This document shows positions 1 through 8,895 of a stretch of DNA of 64,000 bases, piece after piece (positions within the stretch are counted from its first letter, which is position 1; each line of letters opens with the position of its first letter). The notes below the pieces were generated by a model that searched no databases, was not told where the DNA came from, and was given only the letters and a program-made list of their open reading frames with translations. Made by a program: the position numbers and the translations under genes. The DNA is taken from assembly GCA_017549505.1 (NCBI GenBank), contig JAFYUS010000054.1, forward strand, positions 25,037-89,036, read 5' to 3'. The DNA is from Bacteroidales bacterium (GTDB lineage: Bacteria > Bacteroidota > Bacteroidia > Bacteroidales > UBA932).

Positions 1-1
1 T

Positions 2-1048
2 CCTGACACAGGAGAGATACTTTCGACACCGAAAGTGGTCTGGAACGGCATGGGAGGCAGGTATCCCGAGGCTCCGCATATCTACAAGAAGGACGGATGG
101 TACTACCTCATGATCGCCGAAGGCGGAACTGAGTTCGCGCACAGCGAGACCATCGCCCGCAGCCGCAACATCGAAGGACCGTACGATCCCGCACCGCACA
201 ACCCGATCATGACCCACTTCGCCTCATCGGCGCAGGCCAACCCGATCCAGGGTGTGGGCCACGCCGACCTGGTCGAGGCACATGACGGTTCATGGTGGCT
301 GGTATGTCTTGCCTTCCGCGTCAACCACGGACTCATCCACCTTCTCGGACGCGAGACCTTCCTCGCTCCGGTACGTTGGGACAAGAACGCATGGCCGGTA
401 GTAAACGGAAACGGCGAGATTTCCCTCAAGATGGACGTCCCTACCCTTCCTCTCAAGCCTTTTGAGCCGGAGCCTGCGCGCAACGAATTCGATGAGCCTC
501 TCGGACCGGAATGGTCATGGCTGCGCAATCCTGTCAAGGAGCGTTACAGCATCGAGGGCGGCAAGCTCCGCATGTGGGGATCTGCTGAGGGTCTCAACGA
601 GCTCCGCAACTCCCCTTCATTCGTGGGATACCGTCAGAAGGAATTCGACTTCACGGCGGAGACCTGCGTGCAGCTTGGAAACGCACGCAACGGAGACAAG
701 GCGGGAATGACTGTCTACATGGACTACAACGGACATTATGACGTATATGTAGAGAAGAAGGGAGGAAAGATGGTGATCGGAACCAACTACACCTTCGGCC
801 CTGTGAACCACGTAGAGGAAATCCCTGTGAACGCTTCGAAGGTATGGCTCCGCCTCACAGGAAACCGTATGCAGTACCACCTCTGGTACTCTACAGACGG
901 CAAGAACTTCAAGGAAGCCGGCGTCGCTGACGCACGCTTCATCAGCACCGAGACCCTAGGAAACTTCACCGGCATCATGCTCGGTCTCTGGGCTCAGTCC
1001 CCTTCTCAGAAGGGTTACGCTGACTTCGAGTATTTCGAATACAGATAA
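2..1048 (+). CDS. Glycoside hydrolase family 43 (beta-xylosidase/arabinofuranosidase type), C-terminal part; 5' end outside window
   Basis: The reading frame is open from the first bases of the window, so the gene begins upstream; a GTG at 35 is only an internal codon. What remains is the end of the five-bladed propeller (GRYPEAPHIYKKDGWYYL, the usual GH43 'EGP/EAPH' region) followed by a C-terminal beta-sandwich of about 190 residues typical of GH43 xylosidases (FDEPLGPEWSWLRNP, then GFRQ-like sheets). Such enzymes remove xylose or arabinose from xylan oligosaccharides. The Asp residues of the N-terminal half of the active site are not visible here. A strong hairpin follows the stop codon. 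The product fits with the GH10 xylanase and the arabinose operon further along. Substrate cannot be settled from this part. Confidence 0.9.
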   Translation, partial: PDTGEILSTPKVVWNGMGGRYPEAPHIYKKDGWYYLMIAEGGTEFAHSETIARSRNIEGPYDPAPHNPIMTHFASSAQANPIQGVGHADLVEAHDGSWWLVCLAFRVNHGLIHLLGRETFLAPVRWDKNAWPVVNGNGEISLKMDVPTLPLKPFEPEPARNEFDEPLGPEWSWLRNPVKERYSIEGGKLRMWGSAEGLNELRNSPSFVGYRQKEFDFTAETCVQLGNARNGDKAGMTVYMDYNGHYDVYVEKKGGKMVIGTNYTFGPVNHVEEIPVNASKVWLRLTGNRMQYHLWYSTDGKNFKEAGVADARFISTETLGNFTGIMLGLWAQSPSQKGYADFEYFEYR

Positions 1049-1082
1049 AAAAATCATCGGCTCGACGAGCCGATGATTTTTT
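1048..1082. terminator. Bidirectional terminator between GH43 gene and the DUF4252 operon
   Basis: A near-perfect palindrome with stem ATCATCGGCTCG, a 3-base loop, and A-run/T-run flanks on both sides. It overlaps the last base of the GH43 stop codon and lies 14 bases from the stop of the convergent gene, so it can end transcription from both directions. Confidence 0.9.
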
Positions 1083-1095
1083 GTATTCTATCTCG

Positions 1096-1596
1096 CTACA
1101 TCGCGGAAGTGGAAGCTTTGGCGATCAGGGATTCGACCTCCTTGCGGTCCATGGCACCGTCGAGGCAGATGAACTGGGTTTCCGTGCCGTCATTAGCGAT
1201 GAACAGGAAACTTTCGACTGTCTTTGCATCCCCTGCCGTGTACATACGCAGTTTGTCTCCGCTGTCCTTGACTTCCATCAGCATTTCATATTTTCCCTTG
1301 TTTATCAAAGTGGTGACCTCCTTGTAGAGTTCCGAAGCCAGAGTCTTTTCGCTGATGTCCAGCATGTAGAATCCGGTGAATGAACGTATCAGAGGAACAA
1401 GGTCCATCTTTTCTCCATTGCCCATATCTACGTTCAGCTCCGGAATCTGGCCGATGAGCTTGAACATTGCAGGCGATATGTATACCGCTGAGACTCCTTC
1501 AGAGTCAGAATACTTGTTGTAGAGGCGCTTGCCTTCCTGGGCGAATGCTCCGGCTGCCATGAGGAGCATTACTGTTATTGCTATAATCTTTTTCAT
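1096..1596 (-). CDS. DUF4252 domain exported protein (last gene of ECF sigma operon)
   Basis: 166 residues. A signal peptide (MKKIIAITVMLLMAAGAFAQ) is cut at about residue 19-20. The rest matches the DUF4252 pattern: a short helical start, then a sheet containing LMEVKDSGDKLRMY and a final FICLDGAMDRKEVESLI. DUF4252 proteins are found in Bacteroidetes, usually next to an ECF sigma gene; their molecular function is unknown. The closest neighbour upstream is the putative anti-sigma gene (66-base gap), and a second DUF4252 gene opens the same operon. The likely location is the periplasm. Confidence 0.85.
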   Translation of the reverse strand: MKKIIAITVMLLMAAGAFAQEGKRLYNKYSDSEGVSAVYISPAMFKLIGQIPELNVDMGNGEKMDLVPLIRSFTGFYMLDISEKTLASELYKEVTTLINKGKYEMLMEVKDSGDKLRMYTAGDAKTVESFLFIANDGTETQFICLDGAMDRKEVESLIAKASTSAM

Positions 1597-1662
1597 GTTT
1601 TTTTCTGTTTATACCCCTTTCTGAGGGGCTATGTTGACATTGATCCCGGTTACGACGGAATG

Positions 1663-2061
1663 TTATTCTTCTGAAAAGACAGATGTGGCCCTGTCGATTA
1701 TCGTTTCGGACTTGTCTGCCATTGCGAGGGCTTTGTTCATGCCCTCCGACATGGTCGAGAATGCCTTTTCCAGTTCTGCGTATGCAAGATATGGATCTGT
1801 GAACGTGTCTTTCGGTTCGCTCTGCCACCTTGCTATACCTAGGCCGATGCCTATCAGAAGGAGCACGGAGGCAGCAACGCCTATCACTGGGACCAGACGG
1901 ATTTTCCGAGGTTCCTCTTTCATGGTTTCCAGTTTGTTCTGGGCATCCAGTTCGGCTTCCAGCCTTTGTCTGAAGCCTTCCGGAACCGCAATGGCTTCAT
2001 CCTGAGAGACTGCTTCCAGCTGCTCAAGAGAGATATCTTCTATTTCCTTCAATGACTTCAT
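1663..2061 (-). CDS. Single-pass membrane protein, putative anti-sigma partner
   Basis: 132 residues, with the start taken at the ATG that overlaps the sigma gene stop (ATGA). A longer frame extends upstream but reads the sigma gene out of frame. The N-terminal 53 residues are charged and would lie in the cytoplasm (SLKEIEDISLEQLEAVSQDE). One hydrophobic segment spans about residues 55-77 (LVPVIGVAASVLLLIGIGLG), and about 55 residues follow outside. Position immediately after an ECF sigma factor and this topology suggest an anti-sigma factor, but no zinc-binding or FecR motif is seen, so the role is inferred from context only. Confidence 0.7.
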   Translation of the reverse strand: MKSLKEIEDISLEQLEAVSQDEAIAVPEGFRQRLEAELDAQNKLETMKEEPRKIRLVPVIGVAASVLLLIGIGLGIARWQSEPKDTFTDPYLAYAELEKAFSTMSEGMNKALAMADKSETIIDRATSVFSEE

Positions 2062-2540
2062 ATTCTTAACTTTTGCTTTAGAGTTTTTCTTGCTGTGCTT
2101 ATAAGTACCCTTACATGTACTTGTGAAAGGCCTGTCCTTTCCGATATTTCCTTGTAATCGAGATCTTCGATGACCATCATCTTCATCACCCGGGCCTGCG
2201 TCTGAGGGAGCCGGTCGATTTCTTCCATGACCTTTTTCAGAATGTCCCTTGCGGCGAGTCGTTTCTCGGGAGGAGCGTCTGCCAGCGGAACTCCGGCTTC
2301 CAACGGCTCGGCCTTTCTGATTTCCCGCCTTCTTATCCTGTCTATACAGATGTTCTTCAGAAGGGACATTCCGTATGCCGCCGGGCTCCTGAGATCTGTC
2401 AGGTTCGCGTGGGATTTCCATATCTTCAGGTAGAGTTCCTGGACGGCATCCTCCGCATCCTGCTGAGATTCAAGCAGATAGTATGCAGCCCGATAGAACC
2501 TCTCCGCCAATGGCATCCATATGTTCCTGAAATCCGTCAT
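2058..2540 (-). CDS. RNA polymerase sigma factor, ECF (sigma-70) family
   Basis: 160 residues. Region 2 covers about residues 5-75, with the core-binding motif DAEDAVQELYLKIWK and the -10-recognition helix following. Region 4 covers about residues 105-155, with the helix-turn-helix LDYKEISERTGLSQVHVRVL. There is no region 3, as expected for ECF factors. It overlaps both neighbours by 4 bases (ATGA), so translation is probably coupled across DUF4252, sigma and anti-sigma-like genes. It likely directs a small regulon of envelope genes, perhaps including its own operon; the target genes are not visible. Confidence 0.92.
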   Translation of the reverse strand: MTDFRNIWMPLAERFYRAAYYLLESQQDAEDAVQELYLKIWKSHANLTDLRSPAAYGMSLLKNICIDRIRRREIRKAEPLEAGVPLADAPPEKRLAARDILKKVMEEIDRLPQTQARVMKMMVIEDLDYKEISERTGLSQVHVRVLISTARKTLKQKLRI

Positions 2541-3052
2541 TTATTCATTTCTATGATATCCGCTATCTTTTCCGTGCTGATCTTGCCGAAGAGACAAATT
2601 AGGGCGCAGTCCTGGGGGACAAATAGGATGATGTCATCTATTCTTTCACCGTTGCCGGAGGAAGTTCCGTAGAGATTCATGGTTTCGCCGTTATCCTTGA
2701 CTTCAAGGATCTTTTCAGAGTTCTCCAGTACCTTTTCCACCTTGGCTGCGAACTCCTGTCTGGTTTCAGGATCGGCTGACTCATATTCCATCACGACCAC
2801 CCTGTTCAGTCCGTCAAGAATTTCCAGCGCCTGTCTGTCTTCTGGAGACTCTGCAGCGGCCTTGGCAATAACTCTTACAAGTCCAAGTCCCAGACCTCCT
2901 ACAGAAACCGTTTCAAATCCCTGTTTATTATTATACTCCCTCACAAGGCTTGTCACTGCAGCCGATTCAGATTTCCTGGATGCAGCTCCAGCCGTCATTC
3001 CAGATCCGGCCGTCAATGCCGCAAGCAGCACTATCGCTATAAATTTCTTCAT
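2537..3052 (-). CDS. DUF4252 domain exported protein (first gene of ECF sigma operon)
   Basis: 171 residues with a signal peptide (about 1-24, ending AGAA). The C-terminal half carries the DUF4252 signature (ILEVKDNGETMNLY, ILFVPQDCALICLFGKI), similar in layout to the 166-residue paralogue at the end of the same operon. The stop codon overlaps the sigma start by 4 bases. A DUF4252 gene at each end of a sigma/anti-sigma pair suggests that these exported proteins belong to the signalling unit, but no biochemical role is known. Confidence 0.85.
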   Translation of the reverse strand: MKKFIAIVLLAALTAGSGMTAGAASRKSESAAVTSLVREYNNKQGFETVSVGGLGLGLVRVIAKAAAESPEDRQALEILDGLNRVVVMEYESADPETRQEFAAKVEKVLENSEKILEVKDNGETMNLYGTSSGNGERIDDIILFVPQDCALICLFGKISTEKIADIIEMNK

Positions 3053-3131
3053 GTCAATTTTCTTTTAGTCCGTTAAACATTTTCCTGAGCGCTCACCTAT
3101 ATAGACGCACCTGCCTCGGATCTGTTAATGA

Positions 3132-3139
3132 CAAATTTA
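3132..3139 (-). promoter_or_regulatory. Probable -7 box of the ECF sigma operon
   Basis: Read on the minus strand this is TAAATTTG, matching the Bacteroidetes -7 consensus TAnnTTTG, about 80 bases before the DUF4252 start. No clear -33 box is seen at the expected distance. Confidence 0.45.
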
Positions 3140-3179
3140 GAAACTTTTTACCTGCATTTGTCTGCTTTGCATAATCTCT

Positions 3180-3306
3180 TGTCGGCTGAGTGCATGCTTT
3201 TCATGACGTTGCCGACAGCTCTCTTTAAATAAACCGTTAACAATCAATACATTATACAAAAACCACTGTCGGCTGAGTGCATGAACTTATGCACTCAGCC
3301 GACAGT
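3180..3306. repeat. Paired hairpin locus 1 (TGTCGGCTGAGTGCAT)
   Basis: Two copies of TGTCGGCTGAGTGCATG start 87 bases apart. The second (3265-3306) forms a perfect 18-bp stem with a 6-base loop. The first (3180-3218) is degenerate: the outer six stem bases still pair (TGTCGG with CCGACA) but the inner part does not match. The perfect copy lies just downstream of the small lipoprotein gene ending at 3333 and could act as its terminator, though it lacks a T-run. A third, imperfect copy of the same stem lies at 27927-27963. Confidence 0.75.
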
Positions 3307-3332
3307 AACGCAGTTCAATCAGAGCTGTGACA

Positions 3333-3728
3333 TTATAAATTGACTTTCCTTTTGAAGTCTATATAGTCACGACCCACTACACCTTGCCATTCCATCTTCC
3401 ATATCATTTCAGAGTCGTTGAGTTTGGTAACTCTATATTGATGCTCTTGCTCGTCTATACGAGTTAAGGTCAGGACCCCGTCAGAAAGGGTATATGTTCC
3501 ATTCATTGAAAATGACTCGCCAGACAGATCCCCACTAGTGAATGTGATTCTCTCGGTATAACTGCCAGTCTCATAGAACGTGTAATGCTGTGAATACTCT
3601 GTCGGCCAGACAGTTTCCCATGCACCGACCAGCAATGACTGATCTATCGTTGCCTGCTCCGTCTCGTAGTTCTTGGAACATCCCGCCAGACAGATTATTG
3701 ATGCCAGAAAAAGAAAAAAATATCTCAT
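3333..3728 (-). CDS. Small lipoprotein, lipocalin-like (tandem duplicate)
   Basis: 131 residues. The N-terminus is a lipoprotein signal with lipobox CLAGC, so the mature protein starts at Cys16. The body is made of short beta strands (LLVGAWETVWPTEYSQHYTF, GTYTLSDGVLTLTRI), the pattern of small lipocalin-like or DUF5004-type lipoproteins in Bacteroidetes. It is a paralogue of the gene immediately upstream (4-base gap): both share LxGxWExxWPxEYS and GTYTxxDGxLxxxxI. No specific function can be given. The coding sequence is visibly more AT-rich than most of the window. Confidence 0.75.
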   Translation of the reverse strand: MRYFFLFLASIICLAGCSKNYETEQATIDQSLLVGAWETVWPTEYSQHYTFYETGSYTERITFTSGDLSGESFSMNGTYTLSDGVLTLTRIDEQEHQYRVTKLNDSEMIWKMEWQGVVGRDYIDFKRKVNL

Positions 3729-3732
3729 GATT

Positions 3733-4122
3733 CTAACTGTTTTCAGGGATTATTCTGTTCATATACATATACTCTTGTTTCGTCAGCGAGTTGTCAAGTA
3801 TCTTTAACGTCATTTCTGTCTCGTTGAGTTTGACCACTTCAAATTTCTGTATGCCGTTAAACGAGAGGATTCCGTCATAGAAAGTGTAGGTACCAGAGTT
3901 AAAGCTATATTCGCCACCCCAGACTTCATCAAGGTATTTGAACTTATACGTGTAGATACCACCCTCGTAGAACGTGTAACGGATCGAATACTCCATCGGC
4001 CACAATTCCTCCCACGTACCGAGCAGTAACAATGCAGAATCCGTTTCCTGCTCAAGTTCCTGATTCTTGGAACATCCGCAGAAACAAATCAAAGTTACCA
4101 AAAACAGTAAGATTTTTTTCAT
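3733..4122 (-). CDS. Small lipoprotein, lipocalin-like (tandem duplicate)
   Basis: 129 residues, with lipobox CFCGC (mature Cys17). Strands similar to its downstream paralogue are visible (LLGTWEELWPMEYSIRYTFY, GTYTFYDGILSFNGI, FEVVKLNETEMTLKI). The two genes are probably co-transcribed from a promoter near 4162-4169. They most likely arose by tandem duplication and have diverged. The function is unknown. Confidence 0.75.
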   Translation of the reverse strand: MKKILLFLVTLICFCGCSKNQELEQETDSALLLLGTWEELWPMEYSIRYTFYEGGIYTYKFKYLDEVWGGEYSFNSGTYTFYDGILSFNGIQKFEVVKLNETEMTLKILDNSLTKQEYMYMNRIIPENS

Positions 4123-4161
4123 GATACAATACCTTTAAGTAAGTTAAACATCGGGGCTTTG

Positions 4162-4169
4162 CAAAAATA
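4162..4169 (-). promoter_or_regulatory. Probable -7 box for the lipoprotein pair
   Basis: On the minus strand this reads TATTTTTG, a full match to TAnnTTTG, 40 bases before the ATG at 4122. No convincing -33 box is seen. Confidence 0.45.
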
Positions 4170-4393
4170 ATAATTTCTATGGTACTATGGTTACCCCGGA
4201 ATCCCAAATAACATTCCAATTCTTATCTGATCCATATGTGGTATTGATAAGGTTTACATTATACTGGCATATTACCGCGTTAATGTATAATGTATTGTTT
4301 AAAAGTTCGTTGTAAATTTAATGTTAAGAAAGAAGTTAATATGTATTTTTGTATCTGAAATTTATTTCACTTCGAATATATAACAAATTGAAA

Positions 4394-4451
4394 ATCATTG
4401 GGTTACAAGAGTAAAATAAATTAAATTATTTCACGCTTGTAACCCAATGAT
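4394..4451. repeat. 16-bp perfect palindrome, terminator-like hairpin
   Basis: ATCATTGGGTTACAAG at 4394-4409 pairs perfectly with 4436-4451 across a 26-base AT-rich loop. It lies 35 bases beyond the stop codon of the TPR/HTH gene on the minus strand and may end its transcript. Confidence 0.7.
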
Positions 4452-4486
4452 AATCAAAGGACTAATAATGCTTCCTGAAATATAAA

Positions 4487-6130
4487 TCAGCCTATAACTT
4501 CAAGAAAATCTAACTTATGTTCGGCATCTGAGTTCTTAACAATACCTTTAAGACGATTCTTGATAATCCGGACAGCGTTTTCGCTACACCCCATGAAATG
4601 TGAAATAATCGTCGAATTGAAACCAAGAGCCAGGTATCCAAATAATGTATAGTATCTCTTGTTCAATGTTGGTAATTCTGTCCGAAGTTTTGTCATCATT
4701 CCATTGAGTTCCTCATCTAGATTCCTATCAAATCTGGTACTATTTTCGATATCTTTTCGAAGTTCGTCAATAAGCGATACCACTCGCTTATATATCAGTC
4801 GTTCTGCATCGACTCTATCCTCTGTCTGAAGATATTTTTCAAACAGAATCTGAAGGGTTTCATATTTTGTTTTATACATAGAGATGTACTTCTTCTGCAG
4901 AGAAGAATAAGTACCATTCTTGAATTCATCAAGTTGACGGCTTACCTCTCCTGCATATCTGATATAATACACCTTTTCTTCTTCTTTCTTACATCTATAG
5001 CGTATTATAGAAATACACATCAAAGACAAAATAAAAAGGGTAGAAATTATTACAATCCAGAGAATTAGACTACGTATTCTTATTATATTTTCTGATATTT
5101 CGTACTGAGATTGGTAGTAATCTCTCTGTGCTATGGAAATAGATTGTTTTAAGATTTGAACGACCTCTTCATTATTTATATCAGAAAATTTCTCGAAATA
5201 ATCTAAGCTCTCAACATCTCGACCTTGTGCCTTAGCTATAGCATATTGCCAATAATACGCAGTTCCTGAAGTATCAATCAGAACTAACTTATCTAGAATC
5301 TTTTGAGCAGCATCGTTATTTGAGGTTTTTACCAATGCATATGCCCATACCCAATAATCCTGATATGACATATATTTTCCATGGCCAACTTCTATCGCTT
5401 TCTCATAATACACTATAGTTGTCTTGTAATCAGGATTGGGACAAGTTCCCTTAAGAAAAGCATAGTCTCTATTAGCCTTAAGAATTATTGTTTCATTATT
5501 TGCTTTATTTAACAGAAGATCTTCAAGGATTGACTCAGCTTCTTCATAATTTCCATTGCTCATATACGATTGAGCAAGCCTTAACTTTGCGACATCAATA
5601 TAATCAACAGCATTTATTGCCGCATATATCCTCAATGCTGACTTTATACATTCTAATTCATCCAAATCATTGTAGTTCAAATCATATATATTAGCTTTCA
5701 ACATTTGGATAAAACCTAAATAAAGACTGTCACATACGACTGCTATAGGCTCTGCCTTGGAAAGCTCAGATATGGATTTATCATACTGTTCATTATAATA
5801 GTATGCAAGACCCTTATAGTATAAAGATCGAACTAGATTTCTTTTATCGCCGTGGTTCTGGTAATACTTTAACGCGACATTGGATAGAGAATCATCAGTG
5901 ACATCAATATAATTCTTATCAAGCGCCATTGCATGCAGGAGGGCATGATGGGCACGAAGATGCTCATTCTTGAGAAGAGTGCGGTCCATCGTGTCAAGTA
6001 CAGCCAGGGCACTGTCAGGACGTTCCATTATATAGGATTCGACATCCTTAAGGATTTCATTGACTCTGTGTGAAGAGCACCCGTCTAAAAGAAACAGTGA
6101 GAGGAAAATAAACAGCAAAGTCCGTTTCAT
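4487..6130 (-). CDS. Lipoprotein-anchored TPR protein with membrane segment and C-terminal helix-turn-helix
   Basis: 547 residues, with the start taken at the ATG of MKRTLLFIFLSLFLLDGC; the frame is open further upstream but lacks a signal there. The parts are: a signal sequence with a possible lipobox (Cys18); helical repeats of TPR type at about 30-340 (SILEDLLLNKA, KALRIYAA-like helices); a membrane segment at about 355-377; charged helices, possibly coiled coil, at about 380-460; and a LuxR/ECF-like helix-turn-helix at about 488-530 (LGFNSTIISHFMGCSENAV). This layout is a common Bacteroidetes family thought to be membrane-bound transcription regulators sensing through the periplasmic TPR part. 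Target genes are unknown. The coding sequence is AT-rich relative to its neighbours. Confidence 0.75.
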   Translation of the reverse strand: MKRTLLFIFLSLFLLDGCSSHRVNEILKDVESYIMERPDSALAVLDTMDRTLLKNEHLRAHHALLHAMALDKNYIDVTDDSLSNVALKYYQNHGDKRNLVRSLYYKGLAYYYNEQYDKSISELSKAEPIAVVCDSLYLGFIQMLKANIYDLNYNDLDELECIKSALRIYAAINAVDYIDVAKLRLAQSYMSNGNYEEAESILEDLLLNKANNETIILKANRDYAFLKGTCPNPDYKTTIVYYEKAIEVGHGKYMSYQDYWVWAYALVKTSNNDAAQKILDKLVLIDTSGTAYYWQYAIAKAQGRDVESLDYFEKFSDINNEEVVQILKQSISIAQRDYYQSQYEISENIIRIRSLILWIVIISTLFILSLMCISIIRYRCKKEEEKVYYIRYAGEVSRQLDEFKNGTYSSLQKKYISMYKTKYETLQILFEKYLQTEDRVDAERLIYKRVVSLIDELRKDIENSTRFDRNLDEELNGMMTKLRTELPTLNKRYYTLFGYLALGFNSTIISHFMGCSENAVRIIKNRLKGIVKNSDAEHKLDFLEVIG

Positions 6131-6253
6131 AAAATACTTATACGATATATTATGCAAAGTAACTGTTTTTTGAAGATAATTGCTACCCTTATGGCAGCTT
6201 TCCCTTTTCCTTAACACTCCTACGTAAAACATAAATTACTGACAAACAACTCC

Positions 6254-6299
6254 TTATAATAAATGCGTGCTACCAAAGGGGAGCACGCATTTACTATAA
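6254..6299. repeat. Family C palindrome, copy 1 (ATGCGTGCT stem)
   Basis: AAATGCGTGCT pairs with AGCACGCATTT; the stem extends outward with one mismatch to 18 bp. The 10-base loop ACCAAAGGGG is the reverse complement, but for one base, of the loop in the copies at 47966 and 49437. It lies between the TPR gene and the exported protein gene ending at 6392. Confidence 0.8.
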
Positions 6300-6324
6300 A
6301 ATGTTTATTATTAGCGATTTACAT

Positions 6325-6376
6325 AAGCCAGCGGGCACCGTATCTCTCTGCGAAGCGAGCCGGGTCCGTTGGTTTT
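6325..6376. repeat. Family B palindrome, degenerate copy
   Basis: The core CTGCGAAGCGAGCC matches the right half of the copy at 28077-28152. The outer arms AAGCCAGCGGG and CCGTTGGTTT pair using G-U wobbles. It sits 16 bases past the stop of the exported protein gene and probably serves as its terminator structure. Confidence 0.55.
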
Positions 6377-6391
6377 GATATTTCGAACTGA

Positions 6392-7081
6392 TTACTTGGT
6401 GGTAAGGTAGTTGAGAACCTTGACAAGGTCGTCGGTCTTGTTCCAGTTGATGTCGTTTTCCTTGAGGAAAGCCTTGAAAGCCTTCTTGTCGAGGCCTTCC
6501 ATATCGTTGACGCTCTTCTTATTGGCTACTATGAGCTGGTTTCCGATGACAAGGTATGTCTCTTCCAGGACAGGAAGCTTCTCGGCATCGTTCTTCATAG
6601 CGAGAAGGTCCTTATAGACGTCTGTCATAAGGTAGCCGTTGTACTGGTTGAGGGCGTTCTCGTTATAGAGGAACGACTTGGTGGTCGTACTGGTAAGGGA
6701 TGAAGAACCATAGGCACCGTCATCCTTGATGACAGAAGAATAGTTCGCCTTGTATTCCTTTACGATGTAGCCACCTTCGGTCTCAGCAAGAATCTTGAGC
6801 ATCTTGCCGGCAACGAAATGGAACTTGTCCTCTCCGACCACCAGACCTGTAACTCCCCATGTGTCGGCCTCCTTGATGCGACCGTTCTTACCCACGTAAT
6901 GGAGCGAACTGAGGCTGAGGTGGACATTGTACAGAGCTCTTACAGGTGCCTTTCCGACACGCATCAGTTCGCCTGCCTTGAATTCAGGGTACAGATACGG
7001 CCACTTGGTTGTCGGTTCATCCTGTGCAAGTGCTGTGGCAGCCATCAATGCTGCCATGCACACAAGAAGAAGTCTTTTCAT
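6392..7081 (-). CDS. Exported protein of unknown function
   Basis: 229 residues with a signal peptide cleaved near residue 19 (ALAQDEP). The mature part shows mixed strands and ends with a helical stretch (AFKAFLKENDINWNKTDDLVKVLNYL). I recognise no family. It starts 6 bases after aspS and is probably co-transcribed with it. The lack of a lipobox suggests a soluble periplasmic protein. Confidence 0.7.
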   Translation of the reverse strand: MKRLLLVCMAALMAATALAQDEPTTKWPYLYPEFKAGELMRVGKAPVRALYNVHLSLSSLHYVGKNGRIKEADTWGVTGLVVGEDKFHFVAGKMLKILAETEGGYIVKEYKANYSSVIKDDGAYGSSSLTSTTTKSFLYNENALNQYNGYLMTDVYKDLLAMKNDAEKLPVLEETYLVIGNQLIVANKKSVNDMEGLDKKAFKAFLKENDINWNKTDDLVKVLNYLTTK

Positions 7082-7087
7082 GATATA

Positions 7088-8860
7088 TTACTCTTTATGT
7101 TCTGCCTTTGATTCGAGGAAGAGTTCGTCCATCTGCTCCTGGTCGATGTATGAAGGAGAGTCGATCATCACGTCGCGGCCCTGGTTGTTCTTAGGGAATG
7201 CGATGTAGTCACGGATGGTCTCCTGGCCGCCGAAGAGCGAGCATACGCGGTCAAAGCCGAAGGCGAGACCGCCATGAGGAGGAGCACCGAACTTGAACGC
7301 GTTGATGATGAATCCGAACTTGTATTCCGCATCTTCCTTGCTGATGCCGAGGACTTCGAACATACGCTCCTGCATTGCCGCCTCATGGATACGGATCGAT
7401 CCGCCGCCGAGCTCTGTACCGTTGAGGACGAAGTCGTATGCGTTTGCACATACCTTCTCAAGGTCTTCCTTCTTGTCGCTGTAGAAGAGGTCAAGGTGCT
7501 CAGGCTTAGGTGCTGTAAACGGATGGTGCATGGCGTAGAAACGCTGTGTCTCGTCATCCCACTCCACGAGAGGGAAATCCACTACCCAGAGAGGTGCGAA
7601 GTTGAACGGATCGCGGAGACCGAGGCGGTTACCCATCTCGATACGGAGTACTCCGAGCATGTTCTGGGTCTTTCTCTTCGCGCCGCAGAGAACGAGCATC
7701 ATGTCGCCCTTCTTTGCGCCGAGACGGTCAGCTACTGCCTGGAGCTGCTCTGGAGTATAGAACTTGTCGATTGAAGACTTGATGCTTCCGTCCTCATTGA
7801 TCTTGATATAAACAAGTCCCTTTGCGCCTACCTGAGGTCTCTTCACCCACTCTGTGAGTTCGTCGATCTGCTTACGTGTATAGTTTGCAGTACCCTCAAC
7901 GTTGATTGCACCGATATAGTCGACGCTGTCGAACACAGAGAAACCGCAACCCTTCACGAGGTCTGTGATCTCGTGGATCTTCATGTCGAAACGGATGTCC
8001 GGCTTGTCACTTCCGTAGAAATCCATCGCGTCGTACCAGCTCATGCGAGGGATACGCTCTGCGATCTCTACGTCCAGGACGTTCTTGAAGAGGGTTCTCA
8101 TCATGCCCTCGAATGTGTTGAGTACGTCTTCCTGCTCCACGAACGACATCTCGCAGTCGATCTGTGTGAACTCAGGCTGACGGTCGGCACGGAGGTCCTC
8201 GTCACGGAAGCAGCGTACGATCTGGAAGTAGCGGTCGTAGCCGGCTACCATGAGGAGCTGCTTGAAGGTCTGAGGAGACTGAGGAAGGGCGTAGAACTGA
8301 CCAGGGTTCATGCGTGAAGGCACGACGAAGTCACGTGCCCCCTCAGGAGTTGACTTGATGAGGTATGGGGTCTCGATTTCGAGGAAGTTCTGTGCATCGA
8401 GGTAGTTGCGTACCTCATGAGCGATCTGGTGACGGATCTTGAGAGCTCTCTGGAGAGGACCTCTACGGAGGTCGAGGTAACGGTATTTAGCTCTGAGCTC
8501 CTCGCCGCCGTCGCTGTCTTCCTCGATTGTGAATGGAGGAGTATTGGCCTTGTTGAGAACCTTGATCTCGCTGAGGCTGATCTCGATGTCGCCTGTGTCC
8601 ATCTTAGGGTTCTTGCTCTGACGCTCGATAACATCTCCGGTAACCTGGAGCACCCACTCACGTCCGAGGCTTGCCGCTGCGTCCTGGAGTTCCTGTGCTG
8701 CATGGGCATCCACAACAAGCTGGGTGATGCCGTAACGGTCACGAAGGTCAACGAAGGTCATACCTCCGAGCTTTCTGCTCTTCTGTACCCATCCGGCCAG
8801 GGTCACTGTCTGGCCTACATTTTCTATGCGGAGTTCTCCGCAGGTATGTGTTCTGTACAT
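7088..8860 (-). CDS. aspS: Aspartyl-tRNA synthetase
   Basis: 590 residues, the usual bacterial length, which includes the GAD insertion domain. An N-terminal anticodon-binding OB fold (about 1-105, [19 protein letters not shown]) precedes the class II catalytic core. Motif 2 is [18 protein letters not shown], motif 3 is [13 protein letters not shown] near residue 535, and the [14 protein letters not shown] segment is the flexible active-site region. It charges tRNA(Asp) with aspartate in the cytoplasm. The start ATG at 8860 is preceded by a Bacteroidetes -7 box. The gene is divergent from rsmA. Confidence 0.97.
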   Translation of the reverse strand: MYRTHTCGELRIENVGQTVTLAGWVQKSRKLGGMTFVDLRDRYGITQLVVDAHAAQELQDAAASLGREWVLQVTGDVIERQSKNPKMDTGDIEISLSEIKVLNKANTPPFTIEEDSDGGEELRAKYRYLDLRRGPLQRALKIRHQIAHEVRNYLDAQNFLEIETPYLIKSTPEGARDFVVPSRMNPGQFYALPQSPQTFKQLLMVAGYDRYFQIVRCFRDEDLRADRQPEFTQIDCEMSFVEQEDVLNTFEGMMRTLFKNVLDVEIAERIPRMSWYDAMDFYGSDKPDIRFDMKIHEITDLVKGCGFSVFDSVDYIGAINVEGTANYTRKQIDELTEWVKRPQVGAKGLVYIKINEDGSIKSSIDKFYTPEQLQAVADRLGAKKGDMMLVLCGAKRKTQNMLGVLRIEMGNRLGLRDPFNFAPLWVVDFPLVEWDDETQRFYAMHHPFTAPKPEHLDLFYSDKKEDLEKVCANAYDFVLNGTELGGGSIRIHEAAMQERMFEVLGISKEDAEYKFGFIINAFKFGAPPHGGLAFGFDRVCSLFGGQETIRDYIAFPKNNQGRDVMIDSPSYIDQEQMDELFLESKAEHKE

Positions 8861-8895
8861 ATGATTTGATTGATTTATTTCCTACTAAAATCTGA

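Larger units (their letters stand above)
4123..4486. other. Non-coding AT-rich gap with one long hairpin
   Basis: 364 bases with no credible gene. It holds a probable promoter for the lipoprotein pair (4162-4169) and the 16-bp palindrome at 4394-4451. The remainder is AT-rich, with no other pattern I can name. Confidence 0.6.

Noticed and set aside
1631-2005. 124-codon plus-strand frame over the sigma operon
   Set aside because: Antisense to the anti-sigma-like gene and not protein-like.
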